Source of the DNA: Setophaga petechia
Lineage: Eukaryota; Chordata; Aves; Passeriformes; Parulidae
DNA length: 64,000 bases
Direction of reading: 5' to 3'
Assembly: GCA_024362935.1 (NCBI GenBank)
Contig: JANCRA010000033.1
Span: 7,769,001 to 7,833,000, forward strand
Part shown: positions 1-11,941 of the stretch, in pieces
Layout of the letters: every line of letters starts with the position of its first letter
How positions within the stretch are numbered: position 1 is the stretch's first letter
Notes under the pieces: model-generated
Told to the model about the DNA's origin: nothing
The model's database searches: none
The model's input: only the letters and a program-made list of their open reading frames with translations
Position numbers and translations under genes: made by a program

Positions 1-214
1 AGATGCACAAGATTCCTCTTAATGCACAAAAATGCACAAGATTCCTCTTAATGCACAAGATTCCTCTAAAGATGCACAAGATTCCTCTTAATGCACAAAA
101 ATGCACAAGATTCCTCTTAATGCACAAGATTCCTCTAAAGATGCACAAGATTCCTCTTAATGCACAAAAATGCACAAGATTCCTCTTAATGCACAGGATT
201 CCTCTAAAGACAAA
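1..214 (+). repeat. 69-bp higher-order tandem repeat
   Basis: Three copies of a 69-base unit, each made of shorter ATGCACAAGATTCCTCTTA / ATGCACAAAA / ...CTCTAAAG pieces. The array runs off the left window edge, so its full length is unknown. Confidence 0.95.
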
Positions 215-254
215 CAGCATTTAAAATTCTGTTTATCTTTAGAGGAATCGTGTG
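187..254. repeat. Inverted repeat (hairpin)
   Basis: The last unit of the 69-bp array reads into GATTCCTCTAAAGA..AAACAG, a short AT loop, then CTGTTTATCTTTAGAGGAATC. Arms are about 25 bases with few mismatches. Confidence 0.85.
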
Positions 255-738
255 CATTGATCTGCAGGTGCAGCATGCAGCTCCCCATGCTGGGGTTTGG
301 AGATGTGTTAAAATTGCTGCTGTGCATAAAAACACTGCTGGGAATGTTCAGCATTGTGTTTGGAGCTCCTCAGGCAAACTTCCTCACATTTACATGGAAT
401 TTATGTGGGAATTGACATATGTTGGGTGTTCAGACAGACGCAGCGTAATCAATCATAATAAATAGTAATAAATCATCATTTCAGTATTCAGGGCTCAGTG
501 ATTTCAGGAAGGCACTGGAACATGAATATCAGCTCAGGAAAAGCAAACAAACGACTTCTACATTTTTTTGGTCTTTCCACAGAGCTGCCATGAGGAAGCC
601 AAGCATCATTATTGTTTCTTTCAGTTCTCAGCATAAAAGGAAGTAACACTTAATAAAAGCCATTGGCTGCAAGATTTCATAAGAGAGAGAGGCAGAGAGA
701 GAGAGGAGCAGCATGCTGTGGAGGAGCAGGTGTGATTC
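255..738. other. No gene seen
   Basis: Unique sequence between the hairpin and the candidate formin first exon. Only the TATA-like strings near 634-660 and a GA-rich stretch were noted. Confidence 0.5.
600..700 (+). promoter_or_regulatory. Possible formin promoter (TATA-like)
   Basis: TATA-like strings ATAAAAGG (about 634) and TAATAAAAG (about 651) lie roughly 90-105 bases before the candidate start codon at 739, followed by a GA-rich leader (683-705). There is no CpG island here. This is inferred from position and would be void if exon 1 lies elsewhere. Confidence 0.2.
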
Positions 739-837
739 ATGAATAAACTGCTCTTTGGCACCCTGTGGGATACTGATGAAACAAATAGAATTTCCCCAGA
801 CATGGATAATACAAGAACAGCAGACACTTTTTCACAG
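739..837 (+). CDS. Candidate first coding exon of the formin
   Basis: An ATG at 739, with an in-frame stop just upstream (733-735), opens 33 codons ending at CAG|GTAAAG. The exon ends in phase 0, which is what the exon at 9451 needs. The peptide begins MNKLLFGTLWDTDETN and has no recognisable domain. The Kozak context is weak. Translation could instead begin at an ATG inside the next exon (9478 or 9484) or in an exon not recognised here. The link rests on phase, donor quality and position only. Confidence 0.4.
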
Positions 838-1422
838 GTAAAGCACAAAGTGTTATGGCTGGTGTGGAAGTGCTGCTTGCTGTGCATAGCTGAGATGGTT
901 TATCAGGAACTGGGGAGGACTTGGTGCTTTATTGGCAGGGGATTTGCAGCAGGTTTGGGTGTAATGGACCATTATGTGATGTGAGCTCAGCCTGCTCTAA
1001 TATATCACTGAGTGTTTGCAGAAGGTGTGCAGGAGACAACATTTTCCTGTGCTTTATTCTTGAGAAAGTTGAAATGTGCAAAGTTTTCCTGATAAAGGAG
1101 AGGAAATCTGTCTTTCTCCTGCCATGCTAGAGAGGATTTATTAACACTTTATATTATCTGTGCTAAAAATTTCCATAAGGTAATTGGAGGGGAGAAAAAA
1201 GTGCCTTATATTACAGGCAAAAGCAGTCTTTTGATAATCCCACTGGAATCTGAGGTGACTGATGTGCCAGGATTGAATAAACATCAGCCTGCAGCACTGT
1301 GGGTTTGTCTGAGTGCCTGCCACACACAGAGGCTTGGAGCATTCTGCTTGTTCCAAAATTTGGAATTACCTGGAGAATTGAGGGAAGCTTCTCTGTGCCT
1401 GGGACAGATGATGGGATTGGCA
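838..1422. other. Intron, nothing recognised
   Basis: Start of the putative first formin intron. A string at 943-985 (GCAGCAGGTTTGGGTGTAAT) resembles the duplicated segment at 2066-2213. Confidence 0.5.
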
Positions 1423-1730
1423 GAGGGAAAAGAGGAATCAGGGAAAAGAGCAGTCAGGGAATAGAGGAATCAGGGAAAAGAGGAATCAGGGAAAAAGAGC
1501 AATTAGGGAAAAGAGGAATCAGGGAAAAGAGGAATTGGGGAAAAGAACAGTCAGGGAAAAGAGGAATCAAGGAAAAAGAGCAGTCAGGGAAAGGAGGAAT
1601 AAGGGAAAAAGAGCAGTCAGGGAAAAGAGGAATCAAAGAAAGAGAGGAATCAGGGAAAAGAGCAATCAGGGGAAAAAAGCAATCAAGGAAAAGAGGAATC
1701 AAGGAAAAAGAGCAGTCAGAGAAAAGAAGG
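1423..1730 (+). repeat. 15-17-bp purine-rich minisatellite
   Basis: About 19 imperfect copies of GGGAAAAGAGGAATCA or its CAGTCA variant. Open frames crossing it on either strand are repeat artefacts. Confidence 0.93.
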
Positions 1731-2065
1731 GTTGTGCTGTGTGCAGGCTCTGAGCTCTCCTGGCTGGCCAGGGCTGAGGGCTGGGGAGGATCCAGCTCTC
1801 CTTTCTTGGCTCCCCTCAAAGTGTGAGAGGTTTGCCAGGCCAGGCTCTGGCAAACCCCAGAGCAATCCCACAAACAGGAGGAAGAAAACAAAACCTAAAT
1901 CTGGTTTTTTGGTTTGTCACAGGGGAAAAGGGCAGGGGCTGCCCTTGCACGTTTTCAAAGTTCTTCTCCTCCAAGCAGAGGCAGAGGAGAAAATCAGAAG
2001 GGCAGGGACAGAGATGGGTGATCCAAACATGGAATTCTTGACCTTGCCACACATCAATTGCTGCA

Positions 2066-2325
2066 CCTGAAGTGCCATGAAATTGCAGCAGGTTTTGGTG
2101 TAATGGGCTGTTATGTGGGCTGTGTCAGCATCTCCTCCAGCTCCCACCTGAAGTGCCATGAAATTGCAGCAGGTTTTGGTGTAATGGGCTGTGTCAGCAT
2201 CTCCTCCAGCTCCCGCCTGGCACTGCTGCAGGAGATGCTGAGGAGTTTGGGGCAGCTGCTGATGCCAGAGGGGTTGGGGGGGCACAGTCCCAGCCCTGGC
2301 AGGGCACAGTCCCAGCCCTGGCAGG
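2066..2325 (+). repeat. Local tandem duplications
   Basis: CTGAAGTGCCATGAAATTGC with about 60 following bases occurs twice (2068 and 2150). GGCACAGTCCCAGCCCTGGC also occurs twice near 2281-2323. Confidence 0.85.
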
Positions 2326-2380
2326 GTGTCCCCTCTCCCTGCTGGCCCTGGCACACACACACAGCTCAGCAATCTCTCGG

Positions 2381-2771
2381 TGTTGTCGGTGGTCACAGGG
2401 GTTTGTTGAGGATGGAAGAGACAGGATCTTGATTCCATGATCAGAAGGCTTGATTTATTATATTATGATATATATACAGCATTATAACTATAATACATAG
2501 AGATAGAAAAGGAAGAGGCTTCTTCAGAAGCTGGCTAGGCTAAGAGGGAGAGATAGCAAGAATGAATAACAAAGGTCTGTGTCTCAGCAGAGAGGATAGC
2601 AGCTCCACCATGAGTGGTCAGTAAATCCAAACATCTACAGGAGACCAACCACGGGTGGACCTGTTGCATTCCACAGCAGCAGATAATAATTGTTTACATT
2701 TGCTGCTGAAACCTCTCAGCTCCAGCAGGGAAAATCCCAAGAAAGGATTTTCACAAAGAATGTCTGCGACA
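2381..2771 (-). mobile_element. Solo LTR, endogenous retrovirus (CGACA subfamily)
   Basis: 391 bases bounded by TGT...ACA and closely matching the copy at 20518-20907. On the - strand it starts TGTCGCAGACATT and ends CCACCGACA(ACA), with an AT-rich R-like region. The flanking 6-mers no longer match, so it is probably an older insertion. No viral coding sequence. Confidence 0.85.
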
Positions 2772-3484
2772 GCTCACCTTCCCTCTTGCCCTGCTGGGGA
2801 AACGGGGGCAGCAGGGCTGTGGAAATAATCAAATGTTGGGTGCCAGAGAGGGCTGGGCTGAGCCAGAGCAAACAGGAAACCACGGCCAGGTGGTGCCACT
2901 TGTCACTGCCTGCCACCCCCAGGAAAGCACATGCACAGCTCAGCTTGTGGGAGCACCGAAATACCCACAGGCTGCCTGAGAAAAACCAGACTTGAACTTC
3001 TTGTGAACTCCCTTGAAAAGCAGAGTTTGTGTCTTCCTGAGGGTTCTCATCTGAGAGCTGCTCAGATCATGGGGCAAGGTCAGACCCTCGTGCTTTTCCA
3101 CCCTGCTTTCCTTTAATCAACTGCTTTAAAGTTCTTTATCCCCATGGATTTCCCCTACAATTTTCATTAGGCTTTTTCTTAAAGGCCACCTCTCTTAAAA
3201 GATTGATTTTTCCCCTATTTTTTATTTTTTTATTTCCCTGGTCTTTTCTAAGGTAGCTTAAAGTGGATTTTCACTGTATGCTTACCGAGGGATCAATTCT
3301 ATTTAAATATTTTCCATATTTTCTGATCTGTGTATTCATGAAGGTGCACCCAGCCTTGGCAGCAGCTCTGGTGGCCTGAGGGACAGGGCTGAAGCACATC
3401 CTGAGGTGTGTCCCCCTCAGTATCCAAAAAAAGTTAAATTTCCTGCTCCTGAGCCATTTGGAGCTCCTTGTTCCCCAAATTCCT

Positions 3485-3685
3485 TTGAGGTTTTGATATT
3501 GTTACAATCAATCACTCCACACCTTTACACCAGTAAGAAATAAATTACAATAAATTACCAGTAAGAAATAAAATATAATAAAGTATCTTTGGGATGTTTT
3601 ATTGTATTTTATTATTTCAATATTATTTATATATTTATTTGATTTGTTTTCCTCCAGCTCCTTCAGGAAGTGGCAGAATGAATAA
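3485..3685 (+). repeat. Dispersed repeat, copy 1
   Basis: Shares CAATCAATCACTCCA, CAGTAAGAAATAAATTACAA, ATCTTTGGG and GGAAGTGGCAGAAT, in order, with 6170-6275. Possibly an unrecognised old element. Confidence 0.6.
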
Positions 3686-6169
3686 TCCCAATATTCATTT
3701 CCTAATATTCATTTTCCTGAGAGCACAATGAATATCCCCCAGCCTTTTTTTGAACAGAAATTATTTTCTGACTTTAAGACCCAGCTTAAATAGATGTCCA
3801 GGTAGCTGATCCTGAGGAATCTGCCCATTTGGAAAAAATAGTGTATTTTTAAATTATTAATAGTGTATTTTTAAATTATTGAGAACAGAACAAAACCATT
3901 TATAGACACAAGGATCACATCCTGCTGAATCTGTCAGAGTTTAGGAGGAGATGGACAAGGAGAATTTTACCTCAATATTTTTCTAGGATGATTTATCAAA
4001 AACCCAGGAAAAGGCAGCTCAGAAATGATACATCAGCAGATGGATGCTCGTTGGGTTTTTATTTATTTATTTGTCTTGGTTTGGTTTGGTTTTTGGGTGG
4101 TTTTGGTTTTTTTGCAAGCTCTTAGTCCATGTTTTGATTAGAACATAATGAAGGCTTTGTTCATTAAATGTTCCAGCTAATTAACAGGGAGCTGGTGGAG
4201 CCCCCTCAGTGGAAGGTGCATGAAATCAGTGCTGCTTTCCCTCTGCCACACCTCATCCCTCTTGCTTAGCAGGTGTTCATGTGATTTAATAAACCTCCAG
4301 CAGCATGAAACCTCTTGTTCAGCATTTAGCAATTTTAGCATTAATTTTAGAATTAATCTCTCTTTTACGAGACACGTGGGGCACAAGGTGAGACTGTGAG
4401 CAAAAGGATGCATGCTCCAAAAAAATTAGATGTGGCTGGTAAGTAACCCAGCAATCTTTGTTTTGTCACAAAATTAATCTGGCTCTCATGTTAATGAGCA
4501 AATATGATAATCCTTGATATTTCTTATCACTGTGGATTATTTTAATTACAAGCACTAAAGGCACAGAATGTTTTTATTTTAGTAACAAACTGAAATGCTC
4601 CTGTATGAGCAACTCCTTTATTCTATTTCAGTCCATTTTGTAGCAGAGCATTTAAACTGTCCCTCAGTACACCAAGAAACTGCTGGGTAAATTCACACTG
4701 AAACATTGTTCTGAAATCAATCTAATTTAAAATATTCAGGCCACAGACTGTGGTGATGCTGAGGCTGGTTCTGAAAAAGCAGCAATGGGGCCTGAAGGAG
4801 ATTTCCAGGAAATATCTCTGCCTTGGAAATAAAAGCTCTCAGGCTGGATGGAGTTCTCCAACATTTTCCAACACTTTTAAATCCCTGCCTGCCCCTTCCC
4901 CCTGGAAAAGCAGTGGAGCCTTCAGTCCCTTGCAGGCTTGCACTGAGTTAAAGTGCAAAACAAGGTTAGATATGGGCCAAGGTTTAATTCTTCCTAAAAA
5001 GAATTTGTTTAATTGTTTAATTTGTTTAATTCTTCTTAAGGATGTGTAGTGGTGAGAGATTCCATCATTTTCCTTGCATGGCTCAGTGTCATCCTTATAT
5101 TTTCCAAACATCTCAGCAGAACCTCTTTTGCTGTAATTTCTCTTTTTTGCTGTAATGTAATTTCACTCTTTTGGTGTAATTTCTTTTACTGTAATGTAAT
5201 TTCACTCTTTTGCTGTAATTCCACTCTTTTGCTATAATTTCTCTCTCCTGCTGTAATTTTCTCTCCTGTTTCTCCTTACCCCACCACAGAGGGAGCCTCC
5301 TGCTCTTCCCTTTTGGCAGCAGCTCTTTATCACCCTGTGCCTTCCCCAGGCTGTGAAATCCCAATTTTCCCTTGGAAATCCCATTTTCCCAAAACTCTGT
5401 TTACTCTCATTATCCTCAGCTGGACTCATCCAGCTCTTTTCTGGAGGCATGGAATTCTCCCCCCTATTCCAGCAGGATCCCCTGTCAGTGCTCAGCACTC
5501 CTATTTCAGTATTTTGCTGCTGTCTGGGATCTCCCCAAGGGAAATTCCCTTTTATTGCAGCAGCACCATGCTGGGAGCTGCTGTCACTTTGCAAGCTGCT
5601 CAAACTTCTGGGCTTTTTCTGCAAAAAATTCTTGTGAAGCTGGCAGCTCCTGCTGAACATCCAGATTTATTTTTTCCCCCTCTCTCTGCTTGCTGAATTA
5701 TAGATTATTGCTGCTCTCATTTGTCAAGGCTGTTTGGAATTTGAATCCCCCCTCGCAGTTCTTTCTGGCTGCCCATCAAAATCTGCAAATTTGATAAAAA
5801 TAATCTCCAGTCCTGCAGCAGATCACTGATGAAACAGTGATCAAATAGCACAAAACTACACCAAGTCTCCTGTGCAAGCAGCTCCACTCAATTTATCCTG
5901 AATTTCCACAGTGAAATTTCTTCCCAAGTGTCATTTCCTGGTGAGTTCTCAGGGCTGGTGGAGCAGGAGGTGGTGATTGAGGGAAAATCTGAAGTGTGAG
6001 ACCTAGAAAGTGTCATTTTTTCAGAGGGAATTTTAAGAAATCTTAAGGCTTTGAGATTCCTCAGTATGGTGATATTTTCAATATTGAAAATATTTAAAAT
6101 TGTTGTATTGTGCTATGGACACATCACTGGGCACCAGTTTATATCTTCATGGTTTTGAGAATTGTTCTT

Positions 6170-6275
6170 GGAGATTTTGATGTTGTTGCAATCAATCACT
6201 CCATGCCTTTATACAGTAAGAAATAAATTACAATAAAATATCTTTGGGCTCCTCCTGGAAGTGGCAGAATTTCCA
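6170..6275 (+). repeat. Dispersed repeat, copy 2
   Basis: Shorter partner of 3485-3685, with the same order of shared strings. Family unknown. Confidence 0.6.
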
Positions 6276-7068
6276 ATGTTTTCAAGGAAATCAAGCTCCT
6301 GCTTGATGAATCCCTTCTTCTTTGAATAAATGTTGACAGATGCTATTCAGCCAGATATGGATCTGCAAAAAATAATGCAAAACATTATTACAGATGGATA
6401 ATTTATTTGATGAATAGCAGCTCTGTTTGACAGATAATATCAGTCTGTCTCTAGGCTACAGGAGGTGGTTTTGCCACATAAAAATGCCACATCAGTCACC
6501 TGGTTTGAGATTTCATGGAAACTGGAGATATCCCAGTCCTAGGAGAAAACCACTGCCCTAGAAATGTTTGGGAGCACTCAGAACATTTTAGGTTGAGTTC
6601 AAACCTGGTGAAAGTGAATAAATTAGGAGAGGAAGGTTGATAACACCACGCTGGAGCTTTAAGGCAATCCAGATTGTGTCTGTTGTCTTGAAAATCACTT
6701 AAATGGCACATTCAGCATGCAGGCAGGGTGAACTTCAGTCAGATTTATGGTTCAAAATTAATGAATTCTCTGTAAAGCAGCAATTAGCCCTGGCCTGATC
6801 CTTTTCCTTGGAGGGGGAAGTTCCAGAAGCTGCTGTGGAGGGCAGAGGGTTTGGAACAAGCCCTGCCAGCCCCTTCCCCTGCACCCTGCTGGCTCTTGCT
6901 GCTGCAGGGAGCAGCTGGGGATGATCAATGTTTCACCAGGACAAGAGTAAGGAATGCTCAACAACGGAAAGCTTGACTGGAGCTGAATGAAAACCTCTCC
7001 TCTCTGGTGCAGGGAGCAGGATTTCTGCATGGCTGGGCTTTGTTTTCTCAGGAGATGACAGAGATGGG

Positions 7069-7756
7069 CTGGGTGAGCTGTGATCCCTCCCAGGTGTGCC
7101 TGGGATGGTGTGTGACCCTGTCACACCAGTGTGTGTGACAATTCTGGGGTGGGTGAGCTGTGATCCCTCCCAGGTGTGCCTGGGATGGTGTGTGACCCTG
7201 TCACACCAGTGTGTGTGACAATTCTGGGCTGGGTGAGCTGTGATCCCCTCCAGGTGTGCCTGGGATGGTGTTTGTCACTGTCACACCAGTGTGTGTGACA
7301 CTGCTGGGCTGGGTGAGCTGTGTTCCCCCCCAGGTGTGCCTGGGATGGTGTGTGACCCTGTCACACCAGTGGGTGTGACAATTCTGGGCTGGGTGAGCTG
7401 TGATCCCCTCCAGGTGTGCCTGGGATAGTGTGTGACCCTGTCACACCAGTGGGTGTGACAATTCTGGGGTGACTGAGCTGTGAGCTCCACCAGGTGTGCC
7501 TGGGATGGTGTTTGTCACTGTCACACCAGTGTGTGTGACAATTCTGGGGGCTGGGGGCTACATTTCCTGCTCTGTGCTTCCAGAGATGATAGTGCTAGGG
7601 TGGGTGAGCTGTGATCCCCCCCAGGTGTGCCTGGGATGGTGTCTGTCACTGTCACCCCAGTGTGTGTGACAATTCTGGGCTGGGTGAGCTGTGATCCCCT
7701 CCAGGTGTGCCTGGGATGGTGTGTGACCCTGTCACACCAGTGTGTGTGACACCTCT
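7069..7756 (+). repeat. 80-bp minisatellite
   Basis: Exact 80-base period (repeated anchors at 7081, 7161, 7241, 7321, 7401, 7481) with two more copies after a short interruption at about 7550-7600. The unit carries GGGTGAGCTGTGATCC, CAGGTGTGCCTGGGATGGTG and GTCACACCAGTGTGTGTGAC. Confidence 0.95.
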
Positions 7757-9450
7757 GTGGGGCTGGGGGCCACATTTCCAGTGCACACATCCCTGGAGCA
7801 TTTCTGCAGTGGGACCCAGGCAGGGTGGAATAAGAGGAATGAGAACAAAAGCCACAAAAGCTGAGCAAAGCCACAAGTGGCTCCGAGTGCTCTGGTGGCA
7901 GGGCAGGTCTGCAGGGTTGGATTGTCCCCTGGAGAAGCCCAGAGAGCTCAGGGGGGGCACAGGAGCCAGAGCCACCCTGTGACCCTGTGGGGCAGTGGAT
8001 TGCAGGGTCAGACAGAGCAGCCAGAGGGGCACATTTGGTGTTTTACCCCTGAGCAGTGCCCCCTGTGCTGGGTGCTTCCCTGTGCCCTGATCAAGAACCA
8101 CTTGCATGATGTGGCTTTAACCCTTTTCCTTCATGGATCTTGGCAGATCTGGGATTTTCCCAGTGATATTTCTACATGCAAACCCTCTGGTGGGTCCTTT
8201 TGGGTAAATGGGAGAGGCAGGAAGGCCTGGGAGGGGCCATGGCAGGGCAGCACTGGCAGCTGCCCCAGAGCAGGGCAGAAATCTCCTCTCTCCCCACTAA
8301 ACACATTTTATACCAGGCCAAAAAGATAAACCCCTCACTTTTCCTTCCAGAGAATGTCTGGAACCTCAGGCTCTTCCTTCAATTGTGAATTCTTTCACAG
8401 CACTTGTGTGGCTCTGCTGAGTTTGGGGAGGGTGATGACAATTTAATCTGTTTTAAACAAGCTGCTGTAGCCTGGCAGGTAAATGAGGGCATTATTAACA
8501 CAATCTCATGTATTTCCTTAATGTTCCTGCTTTATAATAGAAGAATTTTACCTCCCTCCCAACCTTCCTGACCCCTTCCCAACCCTCCTGGCCCTTCCCT
8601 TGCTCCTGCAGAGCCTGTGCTGGACTCTGCACCTGGCTGTCCACCTGGAGAGTTTGGGAACATTTGGAAACCCCTGGAACCTCTCCAGGTGGTGAAGCTG
8701 ATCTCAGGGCACAGGGAGCCACTTGGATCATGGAATCTGGATATAAAATTTCCAAGCTCCTGAGCTGTGCTGTTAAAACCTCCAGGCTCTTCCATGCTCT
8801 CATCTCTGCTGAGGAGTGGCTGCCACACAGGCTCTGGCTCAAAGCAGGGTTGGTTTTTCCCCCCAAAACCCTGGCACTGCCTTGGGGGCAGTGACACAAA
8901 TTGCTGTGTGAGCTCACTGGCAGCTCAAGCTCCTGTTTTGGGGAGAGAAAAAGGGGAAGTGGAACTCTGGCTTTTCATGTGCCTCACCAAGTCCCCGTGG
9001 CAGCTGCCCCTCCCTGTACCAACAGCAGTTTGCCCCCTCTTCACCCTGAACGTTTCAAATGCTTCTGGTTTTTCTTTCATGTTGTCCTGTGTGCAGGGCT
9101 CTGCACTCAGGATGAGACAGACTGCCATGCAAAATTGATGTTTTCACTGCTTGCCAGGGTTTCTAACTCAAAAGGGTTTCCCCCTGGCAGTTCTATCTCC
9201 AGATATTACCACCACATCTCCTAAAGTTGTAAAAGCCCCTGTATATTTGATATCTTGTGGACTTTGACCAGGTTTCAGAGGGAGATTACATTTGCTGGGC
9301 AGGTTGTCAGTAGAATATAAAATATGAGTGAAATTGTAATTTTATGGCAGCTACTGTGACTGTGTCATGAGCACTCTGTATCCTCCACAGCCTGATGAAA
9401 AACCAGTCTCTAAAAACATTGGATTGACTTTATTTATTTTTTTTTTCTAG
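7757..9450. other. Intron, nothing recognised
   Basis: Unique-looking sequence up to formin exon 2; no repeat or exon recognised. Confidence 0.5.
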
Positions 9451-9555
9451 TTAAGCCAGGAAAAAATCCTCAAAATCATGAACATGGTGAAAAACAAAGA
9501 AGTGAGCATTGAAGGAGCTCTGCATTTGGCACAGAAGGAGGTGTATGCTGAAAAG
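9451..9555 (+). CDS. Formin exon 2
   Basis: Acceptor TTTTTTCTAG|TTA, donor AAAAG|GTAAGG, 35 codons, phase 0 at both ends. The peptide LSQEKILKIMNMVKNKEVSI continues with a short helix-like segment leading to PH1. Two internal Met codons could serve as alternative starts if the upstream candidate exon is wrong. Confidence 0.8.
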
Positions 9556-11877
9556 GTAAGGCTGCTGCTTTGATGGGTTTGGTGATATGTTCAGGTGTTC
9601 TGGGGAGCCCTGCTGAGTGAGGAGGGTGTGTGGTTTGCTCTCAAGGATGCAATCCTGGTTTGGGAGTCACAAAGAGCCCAGTTCCCAGCCCAGCAGGGCA
9701 GGCACAGCTGGCTGTGCTGCCTGTGCCCTGTGTGATGGCTGCTCCATGGAAATGCTGGCATTGCCTGGCCTGGGCAGCTCAAACCCATACAAGGGTTGTT
9801 ATTCCTGCATTAATAAATGTGGGGCACAATCCCACAATTGCAGAATCTCAGACTGGTTTGGGTTGGAAGGGACCTTAAAGCTCATCCTGTTCCACCTCCC
9901 TGCAGCTCCCACTGTCCCAAGCCCTGCCCAGCCTGGCCTAGAACATTTCCAGGGATCCAGGGGCAGCCACAGCTGCTCTGGGTAACCTGTGCTCACCCTC
10001 CCAGGGAGGAATTCCTCCCAAAATCCCATCCAACCCTCCTCAGTTCCAGTGTGAAGCCATTCCCTGTGTGCTGTCCCTCTGCTCCCTGTACATCCTCTCT
10101 CTCATCTTTCCTGCAGCTCCTCCAGGCCCTGCAAGGCTTCTCTCCTCCAGGGCTCATCACCCTCAGAGTAAAGAATTCCTCTCCCAAATTCAATCCAAAC
10201 TCACTCTCTGTCAGTGTGAAGCCATTTCCCCTTTTTCTGTCCCTGCCCCAGGGAATAATGTCCCTCTCCACCTTCATTAAGGTGATTAACAAAAGTCAGG
10301 AGGGTTTTTCCATCTGTCTCCACGTGGAATTCTCCAGGGTTGTTTCTGCTCACAGAGAGAGATTTCACCTGAGCACAGCAGGGTTTGGGTGGCCAAAGGT
10401 TATCCCAGTGTGGGATGTGTGGCTGATTTCTGTTCTGTTTTCCAGGATCCCCAGGATTTGTTAACTGGGTCCCAATTTAACTTCATGATCTACAAATACA
10501 AACACTACCGCTGGCAGAAACGGATTCTGCAGGTAACCCGAAAAATTCTCACTTTTGGTGCAATGAATAAAAATAAAACAAAGCCAGGCTCTGGCAACAA
10601 CATCTGATGGTGATTTCCTGCTTTCATGAAGTCAGGGACAGAAGTTTCATGGGTTTTTTTCTGGATGTCACTAAAACTTTTGTAGCTTGGACAGCATTTG
10701 ATAATGAACAAGTCCAAATCATGCATGCCACAGGGTGGGTTTTATTTACTGCATCTTAACTGTACAAAATGTAATTTTCCCAGCATTATCCACCATTTTT
10801 TTGGAATGAAAAGATTATTTCTTTAGGCATAAAGTGGAAAAATGGAGAGACGTGTAGTAGATGGGGAAGTTATCAGTCTGGGAATCTGGATTAACTTAAT
10901 TTCAGTTCTCTAATTGCCAGCAGCCTTCAAATTCAGAGATAATCTTGAGAAAAGTTCTGCTTTGGAGGTTTCCTGCTATAAACAGGACAGAGGGAGAGGC
11001 CACAGTGTGGGCATTTGGTGGTGTGGTGTGTACAAGTTTTAACTTTAAACTTTTAACTTGGAGCTGCTTTTCAGGGGCTGAAGGAGTGACGAACTGGGCG
11101 AGTGGTTCTGCTGTTAGTTTGTGCTGAAGGGGAAGTTTCTGCACTGGCTTTGGAGACAAGGAGAATTTAAAAAGAAATAATATTCCAGAGTGATAAATTG
11201 AGGCATATTCATCAAAAGAGACATGTAGAAACACAGCTCACAAGGAATATCTAGGTGTTTTTTTGTCACTAAAAGAAATATTGGGCATTTTTTCTCTAAA
11301 ACAAACATTACATTCTTGATGGTGGAACGTAATTTTTCAATTATATTTATTCTGCTATTTTATCTAAACACCTTAACATGGCAAAATTGGGATTCTGCCT
11401 TTGCCTTTCCCCAAAGATGGCCTCGAGTGATGCAGAACTTTCTCTTGCAGCTGGATTTCAGCAGCAGGACCATCTTTAACATCGAGAAGGGCACTATCAG
11501 GAAGCAGTTCCCGTTCTCCCAGGTCAGGGGCTGCGAGGACTCGGACAGGAGGCGTTTCAGCATCCTGTTCCACGGCAGGCAGCACTACGAGCTGGAGGCT
11601 GTGTCCCTGGAGGACAAGAGGAAGGTGGGTGTGGGACAGCTCTGCTGGCAATGACAGCTGGGATGGAGGCACCCAGCGGGACACAGGCACTGTGCCGGCA
11701 GGTGGGGCTGTATTTCTCTTCACAGTGAAAAGCAAGGCACAACTTTCCAGGGATATTTGCTGGGAATTGCAGCGAGGAACGTCAGAGAAAGGAAAAAAAA
11801 TTACTATTACTATAAAAAAAAAAAAAAAAAACAAACAAAAAAAAAACAAACAAACAAAAAAAAAACCAAATACGAGG

Positions 11878-11941
<64 letters not shown>

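Larger units (their letters stand above)
2772..7068. other. Intron, no gene
   Basis: AT-rich intronic sequence. It holds one member of a dispersed pair (3485-3685, partner 6170-6275), a small TTTTGCTGTAATGTAATTTC repeat at 5125-5255 and T/G-rich runs near 4075-4110. Nothing else recognised. Confidence 0.5.
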
